Assembly (NCBI GenBank): GCA_032622095.1 | Contig: CP136069.1 | Coordinates: forward strand, 160,259,043 to 160,323,042 | DNA: 64,000 bases | From: Siphonodentalium dalli | Lineage: Eukaryota; Mollusca; Scaphopoda; Gadilida; Siphonodentaliidae | Reading direction: 5' to 3' | Part shown: one piece after another, positions 10,474 to 23,636 of the stretch | How the letters are laid out: the number at the start of each line of letters is the position of its first letter | How positions within the stretch are numbered: position 1 is the stretch's first letter | Position numbers and translations under genes: made by a program | The notes under the pieces: generated by a model | Database searches by the model: none | The model's input: only the letters and a program-made list of their open reading frames with translations | What the model was told of the DNA's origin: nothing

Positions 10474-11417
10474 GATGTTGTATTTGTGATGTATGCCTGA
10501 CCTGCGTATGCTGGACGCCATTGATCTACTAATTCAGATGCCATAAAATACATGTAGAGAATAATCACTTGATTGAACTGGTGATGTGAAATATTTATGA
10601 GATGCAGGGATACACAAACACAAGTCACAATGCGCTAGAGTGTTTTGCAAAATAGTCCCTGCCTTGAGTGAATTATTTCACGTCACCGGTTCAATAAAAT
10701 GGTTATACTGTTTATTATATTCAATTATAAAACATATGATTTACCAGAAATCCGAATTATACTGACATTATACCCATGACGCATAAATTTTGGTAGCTTG
10801 TATGAATAAAAAAATGCATAATCGATGCACTAATGCAGACACATTTGCAGCCTTGGTGTGGGGGGCTTGCTTGTCTCACATATTGAAAATGAATGTTCCG
10901 TCCAACAATTCTATCACTTGGTATCGGTTACATGTGATTTAATTAATGAAATCCAATTTATGTGTGTGCTTGACATATTTTATATATGCATTCTTGTTTT
11001 CTGAGGTGATGGGTTGGAGGATTGCTCAGTCTGAATAAATTACAGCATTATATTCTGATCAGTGCTATGACATTGCTGTATGTACGAATGGATTTTGATT
11101 AACAAACTGTAACAAAGGGGATTTCCCAGCACTTCCAAAACAAATGAAAAACAATATAATTAAAAACGAGCATGTCTCTTTAACATACACATTTCAAATG
11201 ACATTAATTAACATTCCCATTTCAAATGACATACTACTGTTTTTCTAAAATTTTGCCTGCTTTTTTTTTTAACAAGGCACAGACAGCGCTTTCAGTTTAA
11301 TTGATAAGTCCTAATTTTAATCGGAAAGCTTTACATTTATCCACCAAGAATGAGGGAATTTATTCAGACTGAGGTTTACTTAGTGCTATGTTATAAATAC
11401 ATATAATTTATTGCATA

Positions 11418-11630
11418 CAGTAATGCTCTAAGTAATCAACTCCTTAACCACAGCAGAATTATGGGTAATTTGTCAGGATTTAGTCGGAAATATGGCTTGT
11501 TGCCATTCATCGGAAAGCTCTCAGCGAGAGCTTTCCGGTGAATGGCAACAAGCAATATTTCCGACTTAATCCTGAAAAATTACCCATAATTCTGCTGTGG
11601 TGAAGGAGTCAATTACTTAGATCATTACTG
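11418..11630 (+). mobile_element. Family A MITE
   Basis: Ends CAGTAATGCTCTAAGTAATC and GATCATTACTG are flanked by TA (11416-11417, 11631-11632). The full hairpin includes GCCATTCATCGGAAAGCTCT and its complement. Confidence 0.87.
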
Positions 11631-11753
11631 TAGTTTGGTCTCTCTTGTTATGTTTTATGTGATACTAATGCTAATCATGTTAAAGGTTTCTGACTAGGTC
11701 AAAGATATAGATTACTGAGATTAAAAAATTTATTAAACCCAATTACCGATGGG

Positions 11754-12208
11754 CCTGAGAATAAGGTGCCTGTCATTAGAGGAATGAGGTCCCTGGAGGG
11801 TGAATTTAGTGATGCTATCCCACATAGCGGGCTAGCTTCACCAAGTTCACTCTTTGGGGACATCATTCTGCATGGCCTCGTCTGCTATGGGAGACATAGA
11901 CTTAGATTGAAGTTCCCAAATGGTGAATATTGTGATGTACACCCATCGGGAACCTCGATTATGCAATGTGTCATCTGCCAGTTTGGGGATATAGAGAAAC
12001 TAAACTTATAAAGAAATAGAATCTAAGTGAAGAAGTTTCTATAGAAATTTGATAATAAAGAAACATTCCAGAGAAGATGAGGCCTGAGCAGAATTAGGTC
12101 CCCAGAGGGTGAATTTAGTTATGCTAGCCCACTATGAGTGATAGATCACTAAATTTACCCTCTGGGGGACCTCATTCTGCAAATGACAGGCACCATATTC
12201 TCAGGCCT
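11754..12208 (+). mobile_element. Family F foldback element
   Basis: Inverted ends CCTGAGAATAAGGTGCCTGT and ACAGGCACCATATTCTCAGG each run into GAGGTCCC...GGTGAATTTAGTGATGCTA-type blocks. The internal layout matches 4196-4650. Confidence 0.75.
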
Positions 12209-12503
12209 GAAAATAATAGATATACATGCAATGTTCAGATGAACAGAGATGACCCCTTTGTAGATTTCATCTGTTTTCTGAATTTTGAATTTTGTTTAAT
12301 AATGGAGTTGGTTTTGTAGGATATGCTTGGTAAAAAAAACAAAAAACAAAAAAACAAATCTTAATTAAATAATATCACACAAGTGAGACCAAACTTAATA
12401 ACAATTTAATTTTGGGTTTATCTTGTATTTTCCCCCTCAATTCTGATCTCTGCTATAGAGTCCTGCCTTTCTACTGCATGACATTTCAAGCATCTCTGTT
12501 TAA

Positions 12504-12832
12504 GGGGGTACCATACACTAAATCTGACCATTTATGGGACCATCTCCTTTTATACTCAACAGAATATGTGCAACAAATGAATGAATTTGAGCCATGGATT
12601 AGTGCAAAATACACTCATTTACTGTATTAACAATACAAACAACGTGGTAATTATAATTACTGGAGTCATAAATTCAAGTTTATTATAATTAACATGTTTG
12701 CATCATTTATAGAGCAAATGCGTGTATTTTGCACTAATCCATGGCTCAAATTCATTCATCTGTTGCATATATTCTGTTGAGTACAAAAGGAGATGGTCCC
12801 ATAATTGGTCAGATTTAGTGTATGGTACCCCT
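12504..12832 (+). mobile_element. Family E TTAA-flanked MITE
   Basis: Ends GGGGGTACCATACACTAAAT and ATTTAGTGTATGGTACCCCT are flanked by TTAA (12500-12503, 12833-12836). Long arms include CTCAACAGAATATGTGCAAC and CCATGGATTAGTGCAAAATA. Other copies are at 14187, 16463, 20129 and 52403. Confidence 0.85.
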
Positions 12833-13086
12833 TTAAACCATTTTTTACTGAATGCTTTCTCCCATCATTCATAAAAGTATTCATGTACATTGGTGTGGTC
12901 TATTATTCACCTTGAGGCATGTTCAGGAAATATAAGCATCTGACAGACAGATGAACAGATTACAGAAGGATTCCTATTCATCAGTGGGAAATGTTATCTG
13001 AACATATCCCACTAATTATCTTATTAATCAGATAAGTTTTTGAATATATTAATTAGCTGTATATTAAGCTTCTCATTCATTACAAA

Positions 13087-13372
13087 TATCCCATTTGATT
13101 GGCATTATATTTATTTTCGCTGATTGTTTTTTTATTGTTACAAATTTAGAAAAAATTTGATTGGCATTATATTTATTTTCGCTGATTGTTTTTTTATTGT
13201 TACAAATTTAGAAAAAATTTGATTGGCATTATATTTATTTTGTCTGAATGCTGTTTTATTGTCACAAATTTAGAAAAAATTTGAATGTCATATTTATTTT
13301 CTCTGAATGCTGTTTTATTGTCACAAATTTAGAAAAATTTGAATGGCATTATATTTATTTTCTCTGAATGCT
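13087..13372 (+). repeat. Minisatellite, unit about 63 bp, about 4.5 copies
   Basis: Direct repeats of TTTGATTGGCATTATATTTA followed by TTTTCGCTGATTG and TTACAAATTTAGAAAAA. The last two units carry CTGAATGCTGTTTTATTGTC variants. Confidence 0.85.
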
Positions 13373-13378
13373 ATTTAA

Positions 13379-13545
13379 CCCTTCTATTCGCTGAATTTTG
13401 CAAATAACCCTGTGCCAATGCATTCTCTGATATATATGTGAGGCGCCCGTAGGAAGCCTCGCATATATAAGATAATAGATTGGCCTAACAATATTTACCT
13501 TGACCTTTGTAAGCCAGTTATTCCCTTATATATGAGAGTCAATTC
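13379..13545 (+). mobile_element. Family C MITE, right-truncated
   Basis: TTAA at 13375-13378 is followed by a CCCTTC end, then the GCCAATGCATTCTC hairpin core. The right terminus is missing. Confidence 0.65.
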
Positions 13546-13601
13546 GCATGATCCCACTTTGAAGGCATTGAGTCCATTTAAAGTGCTGATAAGGTTAGCT
13601 A

Positions 13602-13815
13602 CAGTAATGCACTAAATAATCGACTCCTTAACCACAGCAGAATTATGGGTAACTTTTCAGGATTTAGTCGGAAATATAGCTTGTTGCCATTCATCGGAAA
13701 GCTCTAGGGGAGAGCTTTCTGATGAATGGCAACAAGCCATATTTCCGACTAAATCCTGAAAAGTTAACCATAATTCTGCTGTGGTTAAGGAGTCGATTAT
13801 TTAGGGATATTATTG
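13602..13815 (+). mobile_element. Family A MITE
   Basis: TA-flanked (13600-13601, 13816-13817) hairpin beginning CAGTAATGCACTAAATAATC and ending GATTATTTAGGGATATTATTG. Confidence 0.86.
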
Positions 13816-13974
13816 TATGTAAATTCATTTGGTTTCTACTGTTTTTCAATATTGTTTTCCTTACGAGAAATAACACTTTCATAACTGGATGCTCGCCGAT
13901 GGGTATTTAATTGATTCCCATTCATTCATATATGGGGAGGCTTAGATAATAATAAACAAGCAGCAAAAAGGTAT

Positions 13975-14152
13975 GTGAGGCGCCCATAGGAAGCCTCGCA
14001 TATATAAGATAATAGATTGGCCTAACAATATTGACGTTCGTAAGCCAGTGCATTCCCTTATATATGAGAGGCTCCCTACGGGAGAATGGCATATATAAGA
14101 GAATGCACTGGCACATGATCTTTAATGCTGTACCAGTGCAGCTCCCGTCATG
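13975..14152 (+). mobile_element. Family C MITE, left-truncated
   Basis: Contains the hairpin cores and the right end AGCTCCCGTCATGAAAGGG; the left terminus is absent. Confidence 0.65.
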
Positions 14153-14186
14153 AAAGGGATAATTGTCACAAATTTATGGTGGTTAA

Positions 14187-14377
14187 AGGGGACTGCACAC
14201 TAAATCCAGCCATTTATGATATCATGATATCATATCCTATTATACTCAACAGAATATATGCAATAAATGAATGAATTTGATCATGGATGAGTGCAAAATA
14301 CACTCATGTAATCTAGGAACGATGTAAACAACATGGTAATTACGATGAAAATGAGTTTATGGCTCAACAGTCCCCCT
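14187..14377 (+). mobile_element. Family E MITE, short copy
   Basis: TTAA then AGGGGACTGCACACTAAATC at the left; CAACAGTCCCCCT then TTAT at the right. Most of the right arm is deleted. Confidence 0.7.
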
Positions 14378-14455
14378 TTATGTAGCAGGTACATAAAGTT
14401 CTTGACAATAACAAGGTTCAGGTACACACATGTTTGCTAGACCTCCAAATATTCC

Positions 14456-14608
14456 AGGTAGTTAAAAATAACAGATTTTAAAAATCGATATCTGATAACT
14501 CTGAGCTTTAATGTGTCGGTTCCTTGACTCAAATGAATTATATGTTACCCCCAAAGCCAAACAAATAGTAATTTAGGAGAATTCATTTGGATAGTTTAGT
14601 TTAAACAT
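14456..14608 (+). mobile_element. Family B MITE, right-half remnant
   Basis: Shares AAAAATCGATATCTGATAAC, CTCTGAGCTTT and ACCCCCAAAGCCAAACAAAT with complete family B copies; no left end was found. Confidence 0.6.
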
Positions 14609-15875
14609 ATTTATTTGTCTAATTTATGTAACATATTATATATGACACAAACATTGTATATACAGACATTAATTTGGATTGTGTATCATTAAATGATGTG
14701 AAACACTGGGATAGGGTGATCAAATATAAATGGAGAATAATCTAGCTCAAATGGGGTTATTTTTACAAATATTATATCCAAATTGACAACGCACATAGTC
14801 ATTCTTATATATTAATTAATTGCAGTGATTCTCGAAGGTGAAATCATTTTCGTTAGTTTATCGCAGATAGTTGCGTCCCAAATCGAGAGTAAATATTACA
14901 ATTGAGGGTAGTTTAGACGATGATTTCTATGGAGTGGTACGGCCGATTTGCTTGAAATTTTCGGCGATGTTGCTAAAATGCTACATTTCTCCAGTTAACA
15001 TAGCGCCTGAATGATAACGTGTCAGTTTCACATAACTGAACAAGTACATAATATGTCTTTAACATGTGTTACCAGTAACATGTACGTGTAGCTGAACCTG
15101 GCTAATAAGATAATGACATATTGTTTCTTATTTTGTTAAAAGTTATTTTTTCCATTTGTACACAGTACTCATACCTTTCATACGCATGCTTTTTCTATTT
15201 ATATAACCAGATACATTTTGATGTTATTTATCATTGTTTTCAATGTATTTCAAATGAAATCTGATATAGAAAATCTGATTTAACTTTTGCACTAATAAGT
15301 GACCTTATCTGATGTCAGACCAAAACAGCTTAAATATATTCACTGCATTATGACACCATGGGCATACAACCAACAGGAAGATTTATACTCAAGTTTGTAA
15401 ATTATAACTAAGAAAAATCGAGTCCCGACTTTTCAGCACGGTTGAGTGTGGAGTAATAAAGACTGTTCGTTTTTAGTCTGATATGGTAACAATAAAGAGT
15501 GTTTGCATCATTATTGTTTGAGAAAATTAAAAACAGCTGGAACATTTATGAGAATTTGGCAAGTGTTTCAGAGTGTATATAAAGCCTGCATTGACTCAGT
15601 TTGAAGGTTCAAATAAGCTATTACCATTTAAAGGTACTCAATCCGTAAAGAGGGTCCTATATTACCATTTAACTTCTTCCCTTATTAAAGATGCTGTTTT
15701 GATTTGTCACAAAAATGTTCAGCTTACCATGCAAAAGAAAAATGAAAATTGTATTTAAACCAATATCATTCATATGCCACGGTCATCATGGAAATCCACA
15801 AATCGCCCACAAGTAATACGTCAAAAAAGATCACAAAAGCTTATAATTTACAATGCTTTTTATTATCTAGCATGC
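14609..15875. other. Intergenic sequence with a family B left-end scrap
   Basis: Mostly AT-rich sequence without supported exons. A family B left end (AGGTACTCAATCCGTAAAGA) occurs at 15632-15672 without a partner. Confidence 0.5.
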
Positions 15876-16462
15876 CATGGCCGTTCTTTATAAGAGACTT
15901 TCATAAATTCAAAATGTGTTAAAACTTCCTCTTTTGAAAGTCGATATCTAGCCTTCTAGAGTATTGAACCTTTGAACTATCAGACATTTGGACTATAGGA
16001 CCTTTGGAATAAAGGGATGACACCACCAAAACCTATTATTGGGCTCATCTGTCCGATCTATTTATTTTCTGTTATAAAAAAAATGCACAGATGGTGGTTT
16101 TATGGTGTCAAATCAGACAGAGTATCTTTAACAAAATTCCAGGCTACAATTGAGCCTAAAATTACTCTCTTTTCACGTTCCCGAGATGAAAATAGGTCTA
16201 TAATTACATCATGAGAAGTAACCACCTCAACTTATAATTATATATTATGTTGGTAGATGTTACACACACCAGAGAGATTTCATATGACGATGGTAATTGT
16301 CTGTGGGCACAGTGCAATACACTTTCAAAAGTTGAAATTCTGTACCTGAAACAACATACTTTGAAACCAGAAGAAAAAAAAATCGTAATTTTTTAGTATA
16401 TACTCAGTAATAAAACTACTATTATCAAAACAAATCTTTGATAAATTTGCGCTTTTTCTTAA

Positions 16463-16815
16463 AGGGTTACTGTACACTAAACCTGGCCATTTATGGGACC
16501 GTCTCCTAGTATACTTAATTCAATATATGCAACATATGAATGAATTTGAATCATGGATGAGTGCAAAATACACTCATGTGCTCTATGAACGATATAAACA
16601 ACATGGTAATTATGATGACAATGAGTTAATGACTTGAGTCATAAACTCTTTTCCATTATAATTACAATGTTGTTTACATCGTTCATACAAACAATTGAGT
16701 GTATATTGCACTCAAGCTCAAATTAAATTTTAATTAATTCATTTGTTGCATATATTATGTTGAGTATAATAGGAGATGCTCCTATAAATGGCCGGATTTA
16801 GTGTACAGTCCCCCT
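16463..16815 (+). mobile_element. Family E MITE (duplication copy 1)
   Basis: Inverted ends AGGGTTACTGTACACTAAAC and GGATTTAGTGTACAGTCCCC, with TTAA at the left and TTAT at the right. It is also present in copy 2, so it predates the duplication. Confidence 0.8.
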
Positions 16816-17624
16816 TTATAGCCTATAAATGTTCAGTCCACAAGGTCTTGAACATAACTATAGGCCAGCCTGCCCCCTCAAGATATTAACCGTCAAAAAA
16901 TTAGATTGCGCGGCACATACTAGTATTGCATCAAAATCAACTTTCTATAGAACTTACATTCCACCTAACTGGGTTGCATGGTCAAAGTATTCAGAGCCAT
17001 TGATTTTGATCTAATATTTAACTTGTGGCATGTGAACCTGTGATTTGTTTCAACAACACATGCACCGTCTCATTTCTCCATTTTATCACTCATAGATGAA
17101 ACCAAACTGCAAGTCAGAGTTCAGGCGCTGTTAGGCTGGTCTGAGAACTGCCATCACGTACAAAGAATGTGAGGAAATCTCTCATTTGTATATGGGCAGG
17201 GCGGTATATAGGAATCGGCTTGTCTGTCCTTCCATCTGTCGAGCCGTCTGTCTGTCCATCCATCCGTAGACGCAACTTTTGTCAGAGATTTTATTCCTAA
17301 TTTGTTTGTGGAGTTATCCCCCTTTTTCGACATAGAAATATTTCTCCGTTTTTTTGTCAGATCTGGTATTCCTACAATTTTCAGTCATTTTTTGGAAGGC
17401 ACAGATATTTAGTACCATGGCAACCTGTGCGTCTGCATATATGAGGTCTTTCCGACGATGTTTGTGGAGTTATCCCCCTTTTTTCGACTTCATCATTTTC
17501 GCAACACTAAAATCAGTATGTCAGTCTATCCATATATGTGTGCGTTCAACTTAATTTCCAGAGCATAGCGTCAGTGCGTAAAACAGTTCCCCAAACTGCC
17601 TGCTGAGGGGGTATAATTATAGTC

Positions 17625-17885
17625 CAATTGGGACAACCCACTTCTAGATACGCCCTGTTTCTAACTCGCGGCCATATTGGATCCACCAGGCCCGATTCCG
17701 TTGTTTTAGTGCTACAGGTCAAAGTTCTGGAGTAGCATTGCGTATATGGAAGTAATGAATAATTTAAAAGCTCCATATATGGAAATGCTACTCCAGAACG
17801 TTTCCATGTATCACTAAAACCACGGAACCGGGGCTGAAAGAATCTATGAAACCACGGAATGGAGCTGGATGAGTCCAATACGGCC
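17625..17885 (+). repeat. Foldback repeat with CCACGGAACC arms
   Basis: Inverted arms contain GGCCATATTGGATCCACCAG / GAGTCCAATACGGCC and TTAGTGCTACAGGTCAAAGT, separated by two CCATATATGGA-type inner repeats. Relatives are at 21047-21290 and 28400-28620. Probably a MITE; ends are not clearly defined. Confidence 0.6.
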
Positions 17886-19258
17886 GTGACAGGTGATCTC
17901 GCTTATTTATGTAAGACTTCGCTTGGTTGCAATTCATTCTGTTTTATACTGTGAAACCGAACTGACCATATTAATTTAAAAATTGGCCAGAATCCATTGC
18001 AGCTGACAAAATTCTTAAATAAAAGAATGTTAGAATTTATTCCGAAAATGAACGCAATGCATGGAAGTGGTCAGACCAGTGTAACGAGGGGACTGAACTC
18101 TGCCTTTCAGTTTGAGTTGGAGCAACAGCCAGAATTTCCTACATTGCTGTGCAGATACTAGTTACTTCGCTTGTCACATTTCTTGTTTGTGCACATCGAC
18201 ATCGAGGGCTGGTGTAAGATGTCGAAGAAAAATGATTTAATGTCGAAAATGAACCGAATGATTCACGATTCTGCAATTAGTTCCATTTGTTAAATGATTA
18301 ACCATTATACCTTGCCTTACAATTTGAATACTTTTTTTTTTTTAATAAACTATTACAGTTAAATGATAACTTTTTGTATTAATCTTCTCTGTAGTAAATG
18401 GTTTCTCCCACCCACCCAGTTATAACAGTAAATTTGAATGGTCTAGTATTCAATTGGAGGGGTGTTCAGGAAACATTTTCAGGCGGCAGTGTATATATGA
18501 TTAGAATATAATAGAAGTGCAGAAGTATTCATGTTCTTTGATGGGACATGTTATCTGGACACTTTCCTAAGCCCAAAATAACATGAATGTGTATCTAGTA
18601 ACCGGTCCAAAAAAATATGGGAGCGGGTTTTTTCATTTTTTTTTTCATTTTATTTTTCCAAATTTAACTAACAACCGAACATAATCAGTAGTTATGAAGT
18701 CAGACATGAGAAATAGAGAAATTGATATACTGGGTACATGCAATAACATCCGAAAGCAATATTTACATATAAATCAGCTTAGAATAGCAAAGTTCCAAAT
18801 ACGTTGGATATGACCTTTCATGTGACAGAATGGCACCGGGGACCATAATGGAAATAAAAAATGGGATCTTGTCTGCTTTTTATGCTATCTCCGATGAAAT
18901 TCAGTCAAATGCTAGTGTTTACAGTTTACTGCTTTTGTTTCGTCACTGCTCGCACGTGACGTTTATCTATCACAGCTTTAAACCAGCCTTACTAGAACGT
19001 GTACAGCATGTATATATTATAATATATATACATAATGCATGGTTGTCGTTCGATATGTGTGAGTAGAATGCAAAAAGAACGATCGGGACGAGAGGACTGC
19101 TACCTGCATAGTATTCCCGTTTTGACATAGTCTTAAGTTAAGACTCTTAACAAGACATGCATTATGTATTAGAATTTTAATCGAACAGTCCAGGTATGCA
19201 AATTTGAGGCGAATTACCGTTCAGTTCGCCTGGAGGGTTACACGTCCAAAGAATAAAG

Positions 19259-19551
19259 GGGGGGGGGGTCGGAAACAAATTTCAGGCACGTATGGCATTT
19301 TTTCCCTTTCGATCATTTTTTGTACCCACCCACCCCCACCGCCAAATTATTTTCCGTTTACGGCAGTTTTTTCCGACCATTTTTTGACACCCACCCCCCC
19401 CTTTAACACTAAAACAGAGATTTGCGGGAGGAAATTCACTGTAAACAGCTGTATATGAATTTCTGTGCATACTATTTATCATGGATGTTAACATGGACAT
19501 GTAAATAGGAATGAGTCATTTTGAGGTCATTCGGCCAAAAAAACATGGCTG
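19259..19551. other. Spacer between duplication copies
   Basis: Contains a G run, a mirrored C run (19326-19342, 19391-19400) and AT-rich sequence; no gene. Confidence 0.5.
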
Positions 19552-20128
19552 CCATGGCTGTTCTTTATAAGAGACTTTCATAAATTCAAAATGTATTAAA
19601 ACTTCCTCTTTCGAAAGTCGATATCTCGCCTTCTAGAGTATTGAACCTTTGAACTATCAGACATTTGGACTATAGGACCTTTGGAATAAAGGGATGACGC
19701 CACCAAAACCTATTATTGGGCTCATCTGTCCGATCTATTTATTTTCTGTTATAAAAAGATGGTGGTTTTATGGTGTAAAATCAGACAGAGTATCTTTAAC
19801 AAAATTCCAGGCTACAATTGAACCTAAAATTACTCTCTTTTCACGTTCCCGAGATGTAAATAGGTCTATAATTACATCATGAGAAGTAACCACCTCAACT
19901 TATAATTATATATTATGTTGGTAGATGTTGCACACACCAGAGAGATTTCATATGACGATGGTAATTATATGTGGGCACAGTGCAATACACTTTCAAAAGT
20001 TGAAATTCTGTACCTGAAACAACATACTTTGAAACCAGAAGAAAAAAAAATCATTATTTTTTAGTATACTCAGTAATAAAACTAATATTATTAAAACAAA
20101 TCTTTGATAAATGTGCACTTTTTCTTAA

Positions 20129-20463
20129 AGGGTTACTGTACACTAAACCTGGCCATTTATGGGACCGTCTCCTAGTATACTTAATATGCAACATATGAAT
20201 GAATTTGAACCATGGATGAGTGCAAAATACACTCATGTGCTCTATGAACGATATAAACAACATAGTAATTATGATGACAATGAGTTAATGACTTGAGTCA
20301 TAAACTCATTTCCATTATAATTACAATGTTGTTTACATCGTTCATACAAACAATTGAGTGTATATTGCACTCAAGCTCAAATTAATTCATTTGTTGCCTA
20401 TATTATGTTGAGTATAATAGGAGATGCTCCCATAAATGGCCGGATTTAGTGTACAGTCCCCCT
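20129..20463 (+). mobile_element. Family E MITE (duplication copy 2)
   Basis: The counterpart of 16463-16815 with the same ends and small deletions. Confidence 0.8.
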
Positions 20464-21046
20464 TTATAGCCTATAAATGTTCAGTCCACAATGTCTTGAA
20501 CATAACTATAGGCCAGCCTGCCCCCTCAAGATATTAACCGTCAAGAAATTAGATTGCGTGCCACATATTGCATCAAAATCAACTTTCTATAGAACTTACA
20601 TTCCACCTAACTGGGTTGCATGGTCAAAGTATTCAGAGCCATTGATTTTGATCTAATATTTAACTTGTGGCATGTGAACCTGTGGTTTGTTTCAACAACA
20701 CATGCACCGTCTCATTTCTCCATTTTATCACTCATAGATGAAACCAAACTGCAAGTCAGAGTTCAGGCCCCTGTTACGCTGGTCTTTGAGTACTGCCATC
20801 ACGTACAAAGAATGTGAGGAAATATCTCATTTGTATATGGGGAGGGCGGTATATAGGAATCGGCTTGTCTGTCTGTCCGTCTGTCGAGCCGTATGTCTGT
20901 CCATCCGTAGATGCAACTTTTGTCAGATTTTATTCCTAATTTGTTTGTGGAGTTATCCCCCTTTTTCGACGTTTCAACTTAATTTCCAGAGCATAGCGTC
21001 AGTGCGTAAAACAGTTCCCCAAACTGCCTGCTGAGGGGGGTATAAT

Positions 21047-21290
21047 TATAGTCCAATTGGGACAACCCATTTCCAGATACGCCCCGTCACTAACTCACGG
21101 CCATATTGGAGCCTGGTTCCGTGGTTTTAGTGCTACAGGTCAAAGTTCTGGAGTAGCATTCATGAATAATTCAAAAACTCCATATATGGAAATGCTTCTC
21201 CAGAACGTTTACATGTAGCACTAAAACCACGGAACCGGGGATGGAAGAATCTACAAAACCACGGAGCTGGATGAATCCAATACGGCCGTG
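21047..21290 (+). repeat. Foldback repeat with CCACGGAACC arms (copy 2)
   Basis: The counterpart of 17625-17885, with GGTTCCGTGGTTTTAGTGCT and its complement ACTAAAACCACGGAACC. Confidence 0.6.
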
Positions 21291-22300
21291 ACAAGTGATC
21301 TCGCTTATTTATGTAAGACTTCGCTTGGTTACAATTCATTCTGTTTTATACTGTGAAACCGAACTGACCATATTAATTTTAAAATTGGCCAGAATCCATT
21401 GCAGCTGACAAAATTCTTAAATAAAAGAATGTTAGAATTTATTCCGAAAATGAACGCAATGCATGGAAGTGGTCAGACCAGTGTAACGTGAGGACTGAAC
21501 TCTGCCTTTCAGTTTGTGTTGGAGCAACAGCCAGAATTTCCTACATTGCTGTGCAGATACTAGAGTTACTTCGCTTGTCACATTTCTTGTTTGTGCACAT
21601 CGACATCGAGGGCTGGTGTAAGATGTCGAAGAAAATGATTTAATGTCGAAAATGAATTGAATGATTCACGATTCTGCAAATAGTTCCATTTGTTAAATGA
21701 TTAACCATTATACCTTGCCTTACAATTTGAATACTTTTTTTTTTTAATAAACTATTACAGTTATATGATAACTTTTTGTATTAATCTTCTCTGTAGTAAA
21801 TGGTTTCTCCCACCCACCCAGTTATAACAGTAAATTTGAATGGTCTAGTATTCAATTGGAGGGGTGTTCAGGAAACATTTGCAGGCGGCAGTGTATGTAT
21901 GTTTAGAATATAATAGAAGTGCAGAAGTATTCATGTTCTTTGATGGGACATGTTCAGATAATAAGTACAACGACCTCGTTTGTTGAATGTATTATCTGGA
22001 CATTTTCCTGAGGCCAAAATAACATGAATGTGTGTGTATCTAGTAACCGGTCCAAAAAAATATTGGAACGGGTGGGCGATTTTTTCATTTTATTTTTCCA
22101 AATTTAACTAACAACCGAACATAATCAGCAATTATGAAGTCAGACATGAGAAAGAGAGAAATTGATACACTGGGTACATGCAATAATATCCGAAAGCAAT
22201 ATTTACAAATAAATCGGCTTATAAACGCGAAGTTCCAAATACGTTGTATATGACCTTTCATGTGACAGAATGGCACCGGGGACCATAATGGACTTATTAA

Positions 22301-22780
22301 AGGTACTCAATCCGAACAGAGGGTCCCCATCTCAACAGATTCCAACAACAACAATCCGATTAGAGGGTCTTATATTACTATTTCTTTGGCTTTGGGGGTA
22401 AAACATATTTGATTCGAGTCGAGGAACCCATCAAACAAAGCTCAGAGTTATTAGATATTGATTTTTGAAATTTGTTAGTTTCTCGAGATGAGTACTAATA
22501 ATTGCCGTTAGTTTTGTAACCTGCACGAGATGTGAACACCAAAACACAATTCAAACAGACAAGGATGGATAACTCTAAAATCAAGAGGTAATAATAACGC
22601 AATTTTGACTGAGTTCTGGGCCAGAAAGTATTCCCGATAATGACAAATAATAGATTTCTAAAATCGATATCTAACAAATCTGAGCTTTGATGGGTGACTT
22701 CCTCGACTCGAATAACATATTTTTGACCCCCAAAGCCATTGAAATAGTAATTGAGAGGAGTTTTATCGGATTGAGTACCT
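22301..22780 (+). mobile_element. Family B MITE, intact
   Basis: TTAA (22297-22300) AGGTACTCAATCCG ... CGGATTGAGTACCT TTAA (22781-22784). It is absent from the matching site in duplication copy 1, so the insertion is younger than the duplication. Confidence 0.88.
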
Positions 22781-23188
22781 TTAAATGCATGAGATCTGGT
22801 CTGCTTGTTATGTTATCTCCGATGGAATTCAGTCAAATGCTAGTACATGTACCCAACAGTTTACTGTTTTTGTTTCGTCACTGCTCACACGTGACGTTTA
22901 TCTATCACAGCTTTAAACCAGCCTTACTGGTACGTGTACATGCATGTATATATTATAAGATATAAATAATGCCTGGTTTGTTCGCTCTGCGTGAGTAGAA
23001 TGCCAAAAGAACGATCGGGACGAGAGGACTGCTACCTGCATAGTATTCCCGTTTTGACATAGTCTTAAGTTAAGACTCTTAACAAGACATGCATTATGTA
23101 TTAGAATTTTAATCGAACCGTCCAGGCATGCAAATTTGAGGCGAATTACCGTTCAGTTCGCCTGGAGTGTTACACGTACAAAGAATAA

Positions 23189-23636
23189 AAATGCCGCAAC
23201 AGAAAAACAGGTCACGCCAAAGGTTTCTGTACACGTGGTCTCACTATCACTGATTCTCACCTTAATTATTGCTCAATTACGACCCAAAATGAGACACTCA
23301 AGATTATAAACTTTCAGTGAGTTGCCCATTATAGTAGTCGATAGTAGTAATAGTGATTATAACAGTTTGAGTAACTATTCTGGTAACCTATGGGTTACCA
23401 ATGCACAGACCAGGCGAACGAAAACTAGGTTTACGCATAATTTGGAAATATGCAGGCCTGGAACACTGGATCACGTTGAATTCTCGCAAAATGTCTGTCT
23501 GATTTTGTCACAATTTTTATTAGCCACGAATTTTGGAAATTGGACTCAGATTTAACAATTTAAGATAATCTTTTGGTGACGAAAGGAGAGTAACTATATA
23601 CTATAACTATGTTATCAGTTATAACTAACATAGTCT
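23189..23636. other. Intergenic sequence
   Basis: No exon or repeat supported; it ends with the left target-site copy CATAGTCT (23629-23636) of the next element. Confidence 0.5.

Larger units (their letters stand above)
15876..19258 (+). repeat. Segmental duplication, copy 1
   Basis: From CCATGGCCGTTCTTTATAAG to TACACGTCCAAAGAATAAA this block matches 19552-23188 in order and orientation, including a family E MITE, a CCACGGAACC palindrome and several AT-rich stretches. It carries about 180-200 bp (around 17340-17535) that copy 2 lacks. No part encodes a recognisable protein. Confidence 0.88.
19552..23188 (+). repeat. Segmental duplication, copy 2
   Basis: A direct copy of 15876-19258. It differs by loss of about 200 bp near 20970, gain of a short insertion at about 21955-22000, and gain of a 480-bp family B MITE at 22301-22780. 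Confidence 0.88.
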
